Origin: Symsagittifera roscoffensis
Taxonomy: Eukaryota > Xenacoelomorpha > Acoela > Convolutidae
Length of the DNA stretch: 64,000 nt
Assembly: GCF_963678635.1 (NCBI RefSeq)
Contig: NC_087065.1
Span: forward strand, 76,795,786-76,859,785
Direction: 5' to 3'
Part shown: positions 1 to 12,300 of the stretch, in pieces
How positions within the stretch are numbered: position 1 is the stretch's first letter
Layout: each line of letters begins with the position of its first letter
Position numbers and translations under genes: made by a program
The notes under the pieces: generated by a model
Databases searched by the model: none
What the model saw: the letters and a program-made list of their open reading frames with translations, nothing else
Told to the model about the DNA's origin: nothing

Positions 1-3000
1 ACTGAGGGCAAGGGGTCTCGGACTGCAAAACCAAGTGTCGGACGGATGAGTTTAAGCACAGCGATGGCTAGAGGCTCGTCATACTTACAGTGGACTCTTT
101 TTAACAGCTACTGGTATTAAATAGTAAGTAGTTTACTGTGAAACACCGTTGTCAGCTGTTTTGAACATCCTAAGTTGAATGTTCAGGCTTACGAATTGAC
201 AACTGGATTAACTAAAAAAAGTCGGATTCGAAATAAATTGCAATCATTGGCACGCCAAGTCAGCATAGCTTCAAAAAAGCAAAAATTAGCTCTACCAAAA
301 AAAACTGACCACAAGACTTGAACAGATAAGCAGTGGATATTTAAAAAAAAAACCTGTCGTTAATTGAAGTTTGGAGTGTGCATCGTGCCAGCATGTATTG
401 AGTATGTCCAACAACTTCAAATGGGTGTCAATTGAAAACCATCCGGTGACAAAGAGAGACGCTTTAATGAAATTTCAGATGTTGCAGGCATATTACTGAA
501 AACTGAAGTTGAACATGAGTATTCTCCCAAAAGCTCCTTACAGAATCTAAAGAGAAGTCCGCGTGAAGCAAGGCTTCTCAGTGCAAAAACGTTTAAAAAT
601 ATTGTAACAGAGCGTTATTGCAAAATTGAGATCTACTAACAGAAGCAGAACCTACAGAGATACTCTGTGCGCAGGCGATGTCAAAAAGTGTCCGGATCCG
701 CAATTATTTCAAATTCCACCCCATTTCACTGATTCATTTTGAGACATCACCGTTAAGAAAGTTTACTTGCGTGTTTTCCGGTGCCTGGTGCAAAATCTGG
801 ACAGAGGCTGTTGGCAAAATTTATATTCGAAAGCAAAAAATGCAAATTTGTTGGATGTGACGAAAAAAGCAAAACCTGATTGCGGAAAAAATTAGAAACA
901 AGATTTGTGGCACGTAAAGGAAACGTGATTTGATTTGAGGACCTGACTAAAAAATGTTGTTTGGTTTTTTGTGAACCATTGCAAGCCCTAGGATAAAAAT
1001 ATTTTGATGCAATGGATTAAAGCATAACAACACGATAATGGAAAAAGCAGCTTCAAAGATATGCAGCTTGAAGGGATTTAACCTGGAGGATCCGATGGCG
1101 ATAAAAACTGTAAAGCCACTTTCTACTGATCATCTAGTGCAGTGGTCAACTAGGAAACTGAACTCGCCTGAAAGTTAAAGACTCGCTTGATTTCATATTT
1201 CAAGAATTAAAGTCCACAAACCAGTTGGCTGTTCAGAAGCAGCGTCTGAACAGGAGATGAAGAATTTTCAAGCAATGGCATCATGATTACTTAATATAGA
1301 CCAGAACCTCGCATAATTTTTGTTTTTGATGTATTTTTTCTCCAAACAATCGAAAAAAATTTTTCTATGCCAATTTTCAATGGGCTGCCTTGCAACGTGG
1401 GAAGAAAGCAGAAAAGATTGCCTCTTTTGGGTTTCTTTTTATGCCTTCTTGTCTCTCAAAAAAGCCAACTAGTGGATTAGCTGCACAGAAGCCAGTGGTG
1501 GCAACCTGGACTTTTTGCAAAGGACTTCAAGCTGGAGAAGGCAGTTTTCTCCAGAGGCTCTGCAGCAGCCTTAACAAAAGGGAAAAGCAAACTCCTTACT
1601 ACTAGAAAGTTTCATGTGCGAGAGTTATTTTTTCCCACCTTTGAGAACTGGGATGAGACAACAGTGGAGAACCAAAAATTAACTAAATTGCAAACTGAGG
1701 GCAAGGGGTCTCGGACTGCAAAACCAAGTGTCGGACGGATGAGTTTAAGCACAGCGATGGCTAGAGGCTCGTCATACTTACAGTGGACTCTTTTTAACAG
1801 CTACTGGTATTAAATAGTAAGTAGTTTACTGTGAAACACCGTTGTCAGCTGTTTTGAACATCCTAAGTTGAATGTTCAGGCTTACGAATTGACAACTGGA
1901 TTAACTAAAAAAAGTCGGATTCGAAATAAATTGCAATCATTGGCACGCCAAGTCAGCATAGCTTCAAAAAAGCAAAAATTAGCTCTACCAAAAAAAACTG
2001 ACCACAAGACTTGAACAGATAAGCAGTGGATATTTAAAAAAAAAACCTGTCGTTAATTGAAGTTTGGAGTGTGCATCGTGCCAGCATGTATTGAGTATGT
2101 CCAACAACTTCAAATGGGTGTCAATTGAAAACCATCCGGTGACAAAGAGAGACGCTTTAATGAAATTTCAGATGTTGCAGGCATATTACTGAAAACTGAA
2201 GTTGAACATGAGTATTCTCCCAAAAGCTCCTTACAGAATCTAAAGAGAAGTCCGCGTGAAGCAAGGCTTCTCAGTGCAAAAACGTTTAAAAATATTGTAA
2301 CAGAGCGTTATTGCAAAATTGAGATCTACTAACAGAAGCAGAACCTACAGAGATACTCTGTGCGCAGGCGATGTCAAAAAGTGTCCGGATCCGCAATTAT
2401 TTCAAATTCCACCCCATTTCACTGATTCATTTTGAGACATCACCGTTAAGAAAGTTTACTTGCGTGTTTTCCGGTGCCTGGTGCAAAATCTGGACAGAGG
2501 CTGTTGGCAAAATTTATATTCGAAAGCAAAAAATGCAAATTTGTTGGATGTGACGAAAAAAGCAAAACCTGATTGCGGAAAAAATTAGAAACAAGATTTG
2601 TGGCACGTAAAGGAAACGTGATTTGATTTGAGGACCTGACTAAAAAATGTTGTTTGGTTTTTTGTGAACCATTGCAAGCCCTAGGATAAAAATATTTTGA
2701 TGCAATGGATTAAAGCATAACAACACGATAATGGAAAAAGCAGCTTCAAAGATATGCAGCTTGAAGGGATTTAACCTGGAGGATCCGATGGCGATAAAAA
2801 CTGTAAAGCCACTTTCTACTGATCATCTAGTGCAGTGGTCAACTAGGAAACTGAACTCGCCTGAAAGTTAAAGACTCGCTTGATTTCATATTTCAAGAAT
2901 TAAAGTCCACAAACCAGTTGGCTGTTCAGAAGCAGCGTCTGAACAGGAGATGAAGAATTTTCAAGCAATGGCATCATGATTACTTAATATAGACCAGAAC

Positions 3001-3065
3001 CTCGCATAATTTTTGTTTTTGATGTATTTTTTCTCCAAACAATCGAAAAAAATTTTTCTATGCCA
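1..3065. repeat. Near-identical tandem duplication, period 1693 bp
   Basis: Bases 1-1372 recur at 1694-3065 with an offset of 1693, and I saw no differences in the lines I compared. The shared block ends in the same bases (tatgcca) before the two copies diverge. The 321 bp at 1373-1693 complete the first unit and are absent after the second. The left limit lies outside the window. Both copies carry the same short open frames (for example a 60-codon frame at 678-860 and 2371-2553), broken by frame changes and stops, so the unit looks like degenerate coding or transposon-derived DNA. I do not recognise a family. An assembly duplication cannot be excluded. Confidence 0.9.
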
Positions 3066-4052
3066 GGAGTTCATCAATTTTTTCACTTTTAATTAGTTTT
3101 CGTAAAATTAATCATCTGGTTAAATAAAATTGCCAATTTGAACAAACTGGGATCAATCGAGTCTGTAGGTATTTTTTTGGCATTCGCACTTAACAAAAAT
3201 AACCGACTCTCAAAAAACTTCAGAGAAGTTTTGATTTGATGAAAGTTGATTGAACCATAAAGCATAGTAATAAACGAAAACGGCAGCTATCACTAAGTTT
3301 TGGGCATTTTGTGTGAGATGGATGTCGCCATTATAATTTTTTTTGAAACAAGTTGGAAGTTTTCTTCATTTCTTGTGGAAACTTTTTTTTCAAAAAAGTA
3401 GAATAAAAAAGACGATTGATACATAATAAAGAAGTCTGAACTGCCCGGACTCCCCCTCTACAAACAGTTTTGTTAGGCAGTAGCTTAATTTTTTTACGAA
3501 ATAAGAAACACCAATTGTTATTCAAACAGGGCAAATTCTTCCTATCACCGATAACTTCGCAAAAAGTATTATAAGAAAAAACAATTAAAAATGTGAGTAA
3601 TATATCTAACACCACTGTTCAAGACATTTTCCTTGTACAGCCTTACTCAATATTTGATTTGACGGTTGACAGTTACAGATTTCTGGATCTTAGAAACAGA
3701 AACGTAAATATAAATTAATCTAAAAAAATAAAGACTGAACATCGACCGCCATTTTTACCATCTTATTTAAATGCCAATGTTACTTTAAAAATTGATACAT
3801 TAAAAATTTATATAATGGGCAGATGCGTATTTTTTTTTGAGAAAACTTTTCCGTTCAAGATCCCAAGCTTTACCAAAATATTGTTAGTTGTTAAGGCCAA
3901 AAAAGGCAGTAATTGAAATTGTTTGAAGGCCAAAAAAGGCAAATTTGCTGTGCCTTGGAAGCACAAAAATTTTTCATCAAAACTTGCAATATTTTCAAAT
4001 TGCTTTCAAATGCTTAAAAAACCTAGTTCTGTATTAATAGAACTTGGGGCTG
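3066..4052. other. AT-rich non-coding stretch
   Basis: No exon, RNA gene or intact repeat is visible. One small local duplication is present: an 'aaggccaaaaaaggca' motif occurs twice near 3894-3945. The minus-strand frame at 3331-3615 has lysine/asparagine-rich content typical of random AT-rich DNA. Confidence 0.5.
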
Positions 4053-4375
4053 ATCTAGGGATTTCTCGAGGGGCGCGGATTTTCAAAAAATTTTAAAACT
4101 TTGTCGATTTTATTAGGTTGATCAATATGATTATGTGAGTGCTCTCAAAAACTCTAAAAACGACATCTTGACCAATTTTTCTGCACTTTTTGCAGACAAC
4201 TTTTGCAAGAAAGCGCGTTCCCCTCTCAAAATAATTATAAACTAGCGCCTAAGGCGCCCTTAGAAAGTTTGAAGGGCCGTTGGGCCAAAAACGGATGGCG
4301 TAAAACATGAAAATCAGTAAATTAGTTTAAAAAAAGGGACGCTTTGGGTGCTGAGCTCATCATCTGCCCCTCCTG
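4053..4375 (-). repeat. Degraded hAT-like MITE copy, reverse orientation
   Basis: This is a diverged reverse copy of the family seen intact at 4513-4910 and 50325-50762. It begins with the reversed right end (gggctgatctaggg, then a ctcgagggg motif). It retains the 'gcgcctaaggcgccc' short palindrome and the reversed ggtcgacc-like segment. The distal end is eroded and no target duplication is clear, so the limits are approximate. Confidence 0.55.
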
Positions 4376-4512
4376 CCAGAAGGAGTTTGGACTTGCAAGC
4401 AATCAAATGCCAAAAAGCAGTCAGAAATTGATTGACACCTGAAATTAGTTTTATTTTTTATGCACTTACTATTTAGCTACTTTTTAGAAAATGCTCAGTT
4501 TACCATGCTCAG

Positions 4513-4910
4513 CACCAGCGGATTTAGGGGGGGGGGGGGAGCTCAGGAATTCGACCTCCTGCTGGCCCAAAGGGTCTCCCTTTTGTACTATTTTGAGATA
4601 TACATTTTCGGCTGACTGACCTTAAAATTTTTTTAAAGGCGCTTTGAGCGCTAAATCATACTAACTTTGAGGGGGGGAGCGCGCGCCGAAAAAACGCAAT
4701 TTTTTGATCAAATTTTTCTAAAAACAGCCAAAAATGCCATTTTTTGGCCTGTTTTTTTTCTCAAAAATTTGCACAGAAATTGGGGTCAGAATAGGGTCCT
4801 TATGGTGATTTAGGATAGCTAAGAAAATCAATTGGGCCGACCTAAAAAAGATCGACAAAATTTTCGAAAATCCCAGATCCTCCCTCGAGAAAATCCTAGA
4901 TCCGCTCCTG
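4513..4910 (+). mobile_element. hAT-like MITE with 8-bp target duplication
   Basis: This is a non-autonomous element of 398 bp. The left end CACCAGCGGATTTAGG and the reverse complement of the right end (CAGGAGCGGATCTAGG) form an imperfect 16-bp terminal inverted repeat. ATGCTCAG flanks it directly on both sides (4505-4512 and 4911-4918). An 8-bp duplication and a CAGG-type terminus fit the hAT superfamily. The interior holds a run of 13 G near 4527, a 'gcgctttgagcgc' palindrome and a gcgcgcgcc motif shared with the other copies. It has no coding capacity and presumably depends on a transposase made elsewhere. Confidence 0.85.
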
Positions 4911-4918
4911 ATGCTCAG

Positions 4919-5383
4919 TTTTGATTTTTTTTGCTTCGACTTTCACAGTTCGGTTCATAACAAAAATCATAATTCTTAAATTGTTCTAAACATTTTAAAC
5001 AAAGTGGAACGAAGTTATTCACAAAAATCTTCAAACACAAAGAACAAAGCTGAATCAAATGTGACCCTTTCTACAGTCTCTGACCGACTGATAAACTAAA
5101 ACTGATCGGTTCAATCAAGTGGAAAAGCTTTCGAGAAATTGTCTAAGAAATTGTCAAAGGCTAGATGCAGCTACAGCAGAATATTTGGATTTTGTTAACT
5201 ATTCTTCCTTCTTCCCAACCTATGGCAACGTTGTAACGAGCCCCCCCCCCCTAATAAGAAAAAATTAACAGCTCAACATATACGAATTTTTTTACCTTGT
5301 AAAGAACCCCCCCCCCCCCCTTTGCATAGGGGTGATGGAAAACAAAGATTTGAAAATTTTATCTTAGTTTATGGTAAACTAAC
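4919..5383. other. Non-coding stretch with C homopolymers
   Basis: AT-rich sequence with two poly-C runs near 5241-5250 and 5308-5320. Nothing gene-like is visible. Confidence 0.5.
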
Positions 5384-5541
5384 CTTTGCTGCACTGATTC
5401 GGAATGTTTGTTCACAGCAGCATATGGGAATGGGAAGGTACTTCTCATTAGTTCGGGCACTGCTGTCCTCCACCTGCTGCTGTTTCTATCCCTCCTCATG
5501 GGAGACAAATTAAACTTGAGAAACTTGGAACGGGCACCCAT
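5384..5541 (-). CDS. Candidate host coding exon (initial exon, partial gene)
   Basis: A GC-richer island within AT-rich DNA. On the minus strand an ATG at 5541 opens 52 codons (starting MGARSKFLKFNLSP) that run into a good splice donor, CAAAG|GTTAGT, with the last exon base at 5384. The product is hydrophilic and rich in Arg and Ser, and I do not recognise it. Evidence also exists for the opposite strand: a ttcacag acceptor at 5411-5417 and an AAAAG|GTAAAT donor at 5555 would delimit a 138-bp plus-strand exon with a leucine-rich frame. One strand is probably a shadow. I lean to the minus strand because of the donor and the ATG, but an mRNA is needed to decide. Confidence 0.3.
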
Positions 5542-5555
5542 TTTCAAATCAAAAG

Positions 5556-8131
5556 GTAAATTTAGAGGTAGATGCAATATACTGATATGACTGTTACCAC
5601 GCTTGCAGATTCAGCTAATAGGTTTAAAAACTAACCGGAAATATAAACGTTTTTCTTTCCCTGTAATCTAGTGTAAATTGACGTTAGTTTGACATTGATG
5701 ATAGTCGGTCCTGACAAAGCTTTTGAAGCGCTTTAGTGCTCTTTAGAAAGATGGGGAAATGTTTTCACGCTGCTAATAGTACTTCAAAATTTCAATGTAA
5801 GGAAACGTATAGCTGGCTTAATTGTCCCGTTTTTTACTGAAAATTTTTTATCCGCTAAAGTTGTTATTAGGCCGAAAAAATAAATTAACTCCAAATTAGT
5901 TGTCGCACCAAAAACTATGAAAAATTTTTTGCTTCAATTTTCTCATTGATCAATCTATGGATGAACGGTGACGCTTTTGGCTGCTCAGCAATATAAAAAA
6001 AAACATTTCATTCCATTCACAAATAAATTTTTCACCCGTAAGCTAAAAGATTAAATTCCCTTCCTATTTAAACGAATTTCCGATATCTGATACTTATTTT
6101 TTTTTGAAATACTGAATAGAAAAAACTATTTTCAATTATTGCACAATTCAATTCATTTAAAATAAAAACGAAAAAAACTCTCCCCGAAGAAAAACAAAAT
6201 TCTAATTTTGCAATTCAGAGCAACAATTTACGAAAAGATAAACTTAGAAGAAAAAATTGCCAAAGCCTAAACTTGCAATAGATATTGGAAAAATATTCGA
6301 TCAGAAGTTGACCGGATTTAGAATACCTGCAACAACAAATATGGTTTAAGATCAATTTAAGTAGCAAAACGTATAAAACGTATGGAGTAAAACGTTGGAA
6401 AAAAATATGGATTGAAATCTATTTCAGTCCAAATTCAATTGATAGAATTTTACAACCAAATCATTCAACTTAAGTTTTTTCTAACCGGATCTGAATAAAT
6501 CAATTTTGTTTTTTTTTTTTGAGAAAAAGCTTTGTCTTGATGAAAATTAAGTTATCTAACTAAATCAAGAGAAAACTTATTAAATCGATTTAAAAATATT
6601 AAATTCCTTGAAATTGATTTAAACTAATTTTTTAATCGTCTCTATCAATCCATTTTTTTGTAGATTATTTGCAGACTTTTTTTTATTTGTTCGACTCGAG
6701 TAAATGAAAGAATAACTGTGTGCAGAGTTCGTGAAGCAAAAAAAAATTTCCTAATTGATTTTTTCATTTTTTTGTTTATATAAGCTAGAAATGTTGGTCT
6801 CAACCTGTCATTTGACGAAGAGTTGGCATTTGAAAGCATTGAAGAATGGCATTTGAAGGCAATCAAAATGGCAGATAAAGGCATTAAAATGTTTAATTGG
6901 CATTTGAAAAAATTTCGTTTATTTTTTTTGTATCACCACGGGGACCCATAGATTGCAAAATATTAGAGGGTTACCTATAAAATAGAAGTTTGCCATAACA
7001 ATTCACCTCAAGTGACGTTAGATTACTGTAACAATAGCGGAGACTTCTTTTGAGTACAGTTTTGCTGAAAAAATGGAGCAAAAGTAATATTAATTCAAGT
7101 TGACAAATAAACTTAGTAACAAACAAAATCAACCCAAACTTTTATGGAAAGAAGATTTTTTGGATTTAAAATCTCTTTCAGTTCTTTCATTGTGTACATG
7201 GTTAATCAATTTGGATTGAATTAAAATCGGTTTAAATCTATCTGAGTTGATCATAATCATAGTTTTATCACTTTGAGCATCTACTGTTAATGAACTACAG
7301 AATTTATAAGCGCATCGAAAAATGAATCAAATATTGAAAATTTGATCACATACATCTGTGCCGGAAAGGGGCTACATGCAATCAACCCCACAGGAACTTG
7401 ACCACTTCGCCCACTTGGGTTTTTTTTTGCAGCATTCAAGCCTAAAATTCGTCTTGAGTTGCCTTGGGCGCCAAGACACAGGATTGGGCGGTTTTCACAC
7501 AAATAGAACTTGTTTTTTTGCATTTTTTTTAAAAAAAAAAGGGCTCAGATAGTGTTTTGAAAAATAGAAAATTTGAGAAAAAATGCCATGAAAAAAATCA
7601 GGAAGGTTCTTGATCTTTAAATTGACCTGTTAGACTGTTTTGTTCACATGATCCATAAGCTATCTCAATTTTTCTCATAAATATTTCAATTTTAAACCAG
7701 TTTTAAATTTCTAAATAAAATGAGGTAAAATGATTAAGTTAATATGAAAATGTAAAACATTTATTTATCATATGAAAAACTAACAACCAACAATTTCTTT
7801 GGTTTTTTGCTAATTTAAAGACTAAATTTTCAAATAGGTTATTTTGAGTCTGTAATATCGATTCTGTTATTTTAGCCTGTTGAAATTTCAATTTTTAAGA
7901 AGAATAGCTCGTTATAATTTATAATACCCTTACCAAATGACGATATTTTGCGTTCCTGTTCAAATTTCGTCAACAGTCAAACAACCGTAAATTTACCCCG
8001 AAATTCCAAGCAAATAAGTTTTTTGAGTTTGTCTGCAACTGCCTGAAAAGTGACTGCCGGCAATCTGTATACAAGCTTGTCGCCGAATTATAATTTATAT
8101 AAAACAACTGAGCGTTCGTTTAGTAATTTAA
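5556..8131. other. AT-rich non-coding stretch
   Basis: No supported gene. The region 6790-6905 contains loose repeats of a 'ggcatttgaaagcatt'-type motif. The short frames at 6645-6884 and 7287-7552 overlap each other on opposite strands, have homopolymer-rich ends and show no splice-site context, so I do not call them. Confidence 0.5.
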
Positions 8132-8183
8132 AACAAAACTGCTCATATCAATCATATCAAGGCGAAGCCCTAAATGTTCTTAT

Positions 8184-8714
8184 TGTTCCGACTTTCGATA
8201 CGAAAGTAACGGAATACTTGTGCTCGGGTGGGTTTTTTTTCTTCAGACAAATTTCGACTTTTTAACTAGCCATTTTTGACGGATTTTTTTTATATCATTC
8301 GAAAGGTATTGTTGTCTTGAGCTCAAATTTGAAAAGATATTTCACCTGTGATTATTTTTTGTAAAGTTATGGGGGTTCAAAGATTGCCATTTTGGCCAAT
8401 TTGGGACAATTAACGCGCGATATATTTCGGGCTATTAACGCGTAAGCGGAGAGTTAATCGGTCTAAGAAATCGTTCCAAATTGGTTTAACAAATTTTATT
8501 TGCCATAATTGATTTAGTACAAGGAGCGAAATCTAGCTTTTTGTACTTTATATGGCGTGTGGGGGAATGGTTTTGATAAAAAAAATTCAAATTTTAGAAA
8601 AAAATTTTTCATTTTGTTTTATTACTTTTAATTTTTTAATGTTATTACTGCTCCATAAACCTTAATAGGCAGTCGGAACATTCAGGGCTTCGCCCTCATA
8701 CGAGCAGTCTTGTT
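8184..8714 (+). mobile_element. Helentron/HINE-like non-autonomous element, copy 1
   Basis: This repeat family of about 530 bp is present in at least six copies in the window. The 5' end, TGTTCCGACTTTCG followed by atacgaaag, contains a small hairpin (CTTTCG/CGAAAG). Close to the 3' end AGTCGGAACA is the inverse of the first 10 bases and so forms a subterminal inverted repeat. It is followed by a hairpin of the TCAGGGC-TTC-GCCCTGA type and the end CGAGCAGTCTTGTT. Subterminal inverted repeats, a 3' hairpin and a T-flanked insertion resemble Helentron-associated elements (HINEs), but this assignment is an inference. A short reversed 3'-end fragment sits just upstream at about 8132-8180. It has no coding capacity. 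Confidence 0.6.
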
Positions 8715-8872
8715 TAATTCATTATGGAGTAGTCTTAACTTAAAAATTGGTAAAGTTTTCAAAAGAATTGAAGAAAGTTCAAAAAATGCTTTTAAGTTCC
8801 TTTGAAAATCATCCCCCACTTGCTATGTAAAGTACAAAGTGATATATTTTGCATAAACAAAGTATTAAATAG

Positions 8873-9384
8873 AACAAGACTGCTCGTATCAGGGCGAAGC
8901 CCTGAATGTTCCGACTGCTTTTTAAGGTTTATTGAGCAGCAGTAATACATAAAAAAATTTAATGAAAGAGAATAAAATGAATTTTTTTTTCTAAAATTTG
9001 AATTTTTTAATGAAAATAATCCCCCCACACGCCATATAAAGTACAAAAAGATAGATTTCGTTCCTTGTAACAAATCAATTATGGCAAATAAGCTTCGTTC
9101 AACCAATTTGGAACGATTTGTAAGACGGATTAAATCTCGCTTACGCGTTAATAGCGCGAATTATATTGCGCGTTAATTGTCCCAAATTGGTCAAAATTGC
9201 CAAAATGGCAATCTTTAAACCCTCATAACTTTACAAAAAATGATCACAGGTAGAATATATTTTCAAATTTAAGCTCAGGACAACAGTATCTTTTGAAAAA
9301 GAAAAAAAAAAGAAAGAAACAACAGAAAAAAAAACTCACCCCGAGCACAAATATTCGGTTACTTTCGTATCGAAAGTCGGAACA
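8873..9384 (-). mobile_element. Helentron/HINE-like element, copy 2 (inverted)
   Basis: Same family as 8184-8714 but in reverse. It starts with AACAAGACTGCTCG, the reversed hairpin gggcgaagccc follows, and it ends with cgtatcgaaagtcggaaca. With copy 1 it forms a large inverted pair separated by about 158 bp. The frame at 8792-9106 lies largely inside the element and is not called as a gene. Confidence 0.6.
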
Positions 9385-12300
9385 ACAAAGGCATGCTTCA
9401 ACCTAACTTAGAATAGTTTCTAAGACGGATTAAATCTCCGCGAATAAAATCATCATAATTTTTTCAGAAAAAGTTGCAGATGAAGTATCTTTTTAAACTC
9501 AAAATCAAGAAAAAAAGTTGTAGATGAAGTATTTTTTTAAACTAAAACTCAAACAATACTTCTGGAATGATCTAAGAACTTAGTAACAAAGTCGAAATTT
9601 GTCTGGAGAAAAAAACCATCCCTAATAATTAAATGAACGTTGAGGTTAGCTATTTAGTTGCTCAAGCTTTGCATCAAGCTTTACTTTTTTGATGCGACCA
9701 CTCTCAAAATACAGACAGAAATATGGCCCAATGTTTTTCACGTGAAGGTGAGTATCTGAAAAAGCGCTCTTAGGGCATCCCCATTGGTGTGTCGCGTTAG
9801 AGCCGTTCTGTTTTTATTTGGGCTGAGCGTTCGAAGATTCCTGTTTAACAAGCAATGTTTTGATTTCCAATGAGAAGCCGTCAATCAATCACTTTCAACC
9901 CATTTTAGTTTAGTTAAATCATATTTAATGTAGTCTTTTCTAATCGGGACCTCCTTTTTAATTAATTCCCATTTTCCAACAAAACGGCACAGCTTTTCCA
10001 AAGCGTATCTTTTTTCATCAATCAACTTGGTCGAAGCATTAACGTGAAGTACTACTACCATTGGCTGAAATAAAACTCTTTCTTAGGTCCCGGTGGTTAT
10101 TTATTTAAGATTAACTAAGCTTAAGGTTATGGCTATCTCACAAGAGCTCACCTTGTAAATTGCAGCCCACGTAAAATCTGAACTCGCAATTATATGATTG
10201 TTGAGCAACATCACTACAACTACCGATGCATCACAATGCCACGCCAAAATTCGAAGACGTCCAGAAGTAAATGAGCTCAAACTTTCTTGTTTGATATAAA
10301 AATGTTGTTGAACCAATTAGAAATAATCTCAACATCTTTTAACTCAGAAAAATTTAAATCCCACTTAAAACAGCTTGCATTTTTCACATAAATCATTTTG
10401 TGTATAAAAACTGTTTCATATAGAACAACAGAAGACATTTCGATTTTGTTCTGTAATGCATAAATGAGATAATCTCCTAATTTTCTTCAATGTTGTCAAA
10501 TTCCTTAAGCTATCACCTACACAATTTTTCAATTTTTGTTGTTCGTTTCATAACTTGTTCATTACAGTTATGAGGATATGATGATATTACAGCTATATGA
10601 GCCTTTTTTGATAAATTAATGCAAAATTTAGACCATCTATATCACAATTTTTAAGTAGATACAAAATTTCTGACAAAAAAATTTAGGCGAAAAAGTTTTA
10701 AAAAAACCGGCTGAAAGAGAAAAAATAATTGCTAAGTTAATGCAAAACCTATAATAATCAATTTGAGGTTTTAATCTCTCCCAGTATTATTTGCAAGTTT
10801 TGTGTCTATCCTTTTGTGTCGTAAATTTTGTGACAGGTTTTCTGAACTTTATAAAATTCGAACCAAGACTAATTTGAATCAAACCTTTCATTATACTGCT
10901 CTTGATCGCTTGAGAGTTTTCTTTGAGGTTGTTAAAATTGAAAAACAAACTACCTTTAACACATCGTTTTTCCCCACGCCATGAAGTGGTCGGAATAAAA
11001 TATGAATTTAAAAGGGTGAGAGATAATTGTGTTTAGCTTTTAAAATTGGATTGCACCCTAACGCTTACCCAGACACATCGACTTTGCGAAAACAGCAATT
11101 TTCAGCCTGCAGAACAGAGTTGCCCATAGCATAAGTGAAGGGAAACGTGTCCGTTTTCTACCATCAAAATGCAAAAAATAGCACTATGGCGTGCATAACG
11201 ACATAATTCTACAAAAAATGCAAATTGTAAACTTGCGCTGGTTTTAATCCTTGAGTACCAATTGAAGTTGCTATTCGTTTTTGAATACCGCAACAGCTGA
11301 GAGCAAAGAATAAACACCATTCTAGATCATGGTGAAAAAAAAATTTGATTGACGTAAAATGTTTAAAAAAATTTACAAAAAGTTCACTATTGAGATTGGT
11401 GGTTCAATTTTTTCGAAGAGGCTATTTAGAGCCGACATTTTAATGTTCTCGAAAAAAAAACAAATAAAAAAAAAACGAAAAGTTTGGTCGTAGGTGCTAA
11501 TATAACTTTTTTTAGCCCTGAAACATTCCTTAATGAAAATACAAAGTTCCGCCAAAAATCTTTTGACTCGCTCTTTATCCAGATGCAACAATTGCAACAA
11601 AAAATATCATAAAAATTTAAATCAACATGAAAACATCACTCTGATTTTTGCGGTTGAACGTACTTTTTTCAAACTTCGATCTGCAAAAACGCTCGGTATT
11701 AGAAAAAATTTTGAAGCCTGTTTATTCAAATTTTTTGGATCAAAATAAAGTATAATTTTTGCTCAGTGTTCATTCAAGTTGTATGTTTTGGCTGCTGTTT
11801 TCCGCTCAGAACACCAATTTTTTTAAAACATAGAGTGTAATATACTTAGGGCATCAAATTGTTCAAATCTTTTTTCACTACACTTGTCTCTGATACTCAG
11901 ATTGGTCAGCTTAAATAAAAATTTATGCAAAAAACAAATTCGAATAAAGTTTTTTTTAAATGCCAGCATGTTGTTAATCCACTAATTTTTCATACACTGG
12001 TTTAAAATATTTGCTGACAAATATTTGCTCAGGTAAGAAAAATTGTGCCCTAATAAGTTCACAGACGTTTGTCAATGACCCTCAGCTCAAGTTCAGTTCA
12101 AACCAATACAATTTTTTCTTGATTTTTAAGTGAATATTGACTCTCAATTTATTTTGAAGAAAAGTGGAATTTGACAATGCTTTCCAAACCTAAATTTTTT
12201 CAGTTGGACGGAAAAAATTTTGTATTGCCGTGAAGTGCCAAAAAACGTCAAATAAAAATTTTCGATAGACTTTCAGATAAGAATTTATTGCCAAAGGTTT

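Noticed and set aside
678..860. Duplicated 60-codon frame as a gene
   Set aside because: It is repeated only because the 1.69-kb unit is duplicated, and the surrounding reading frames are broken by stops and frame changes.
8792..9106. 104-codon minus-strand frame
   Set aside because: It lies mainly within a reverse HINE-like repeat and its homologous stretches in other copies are not open.
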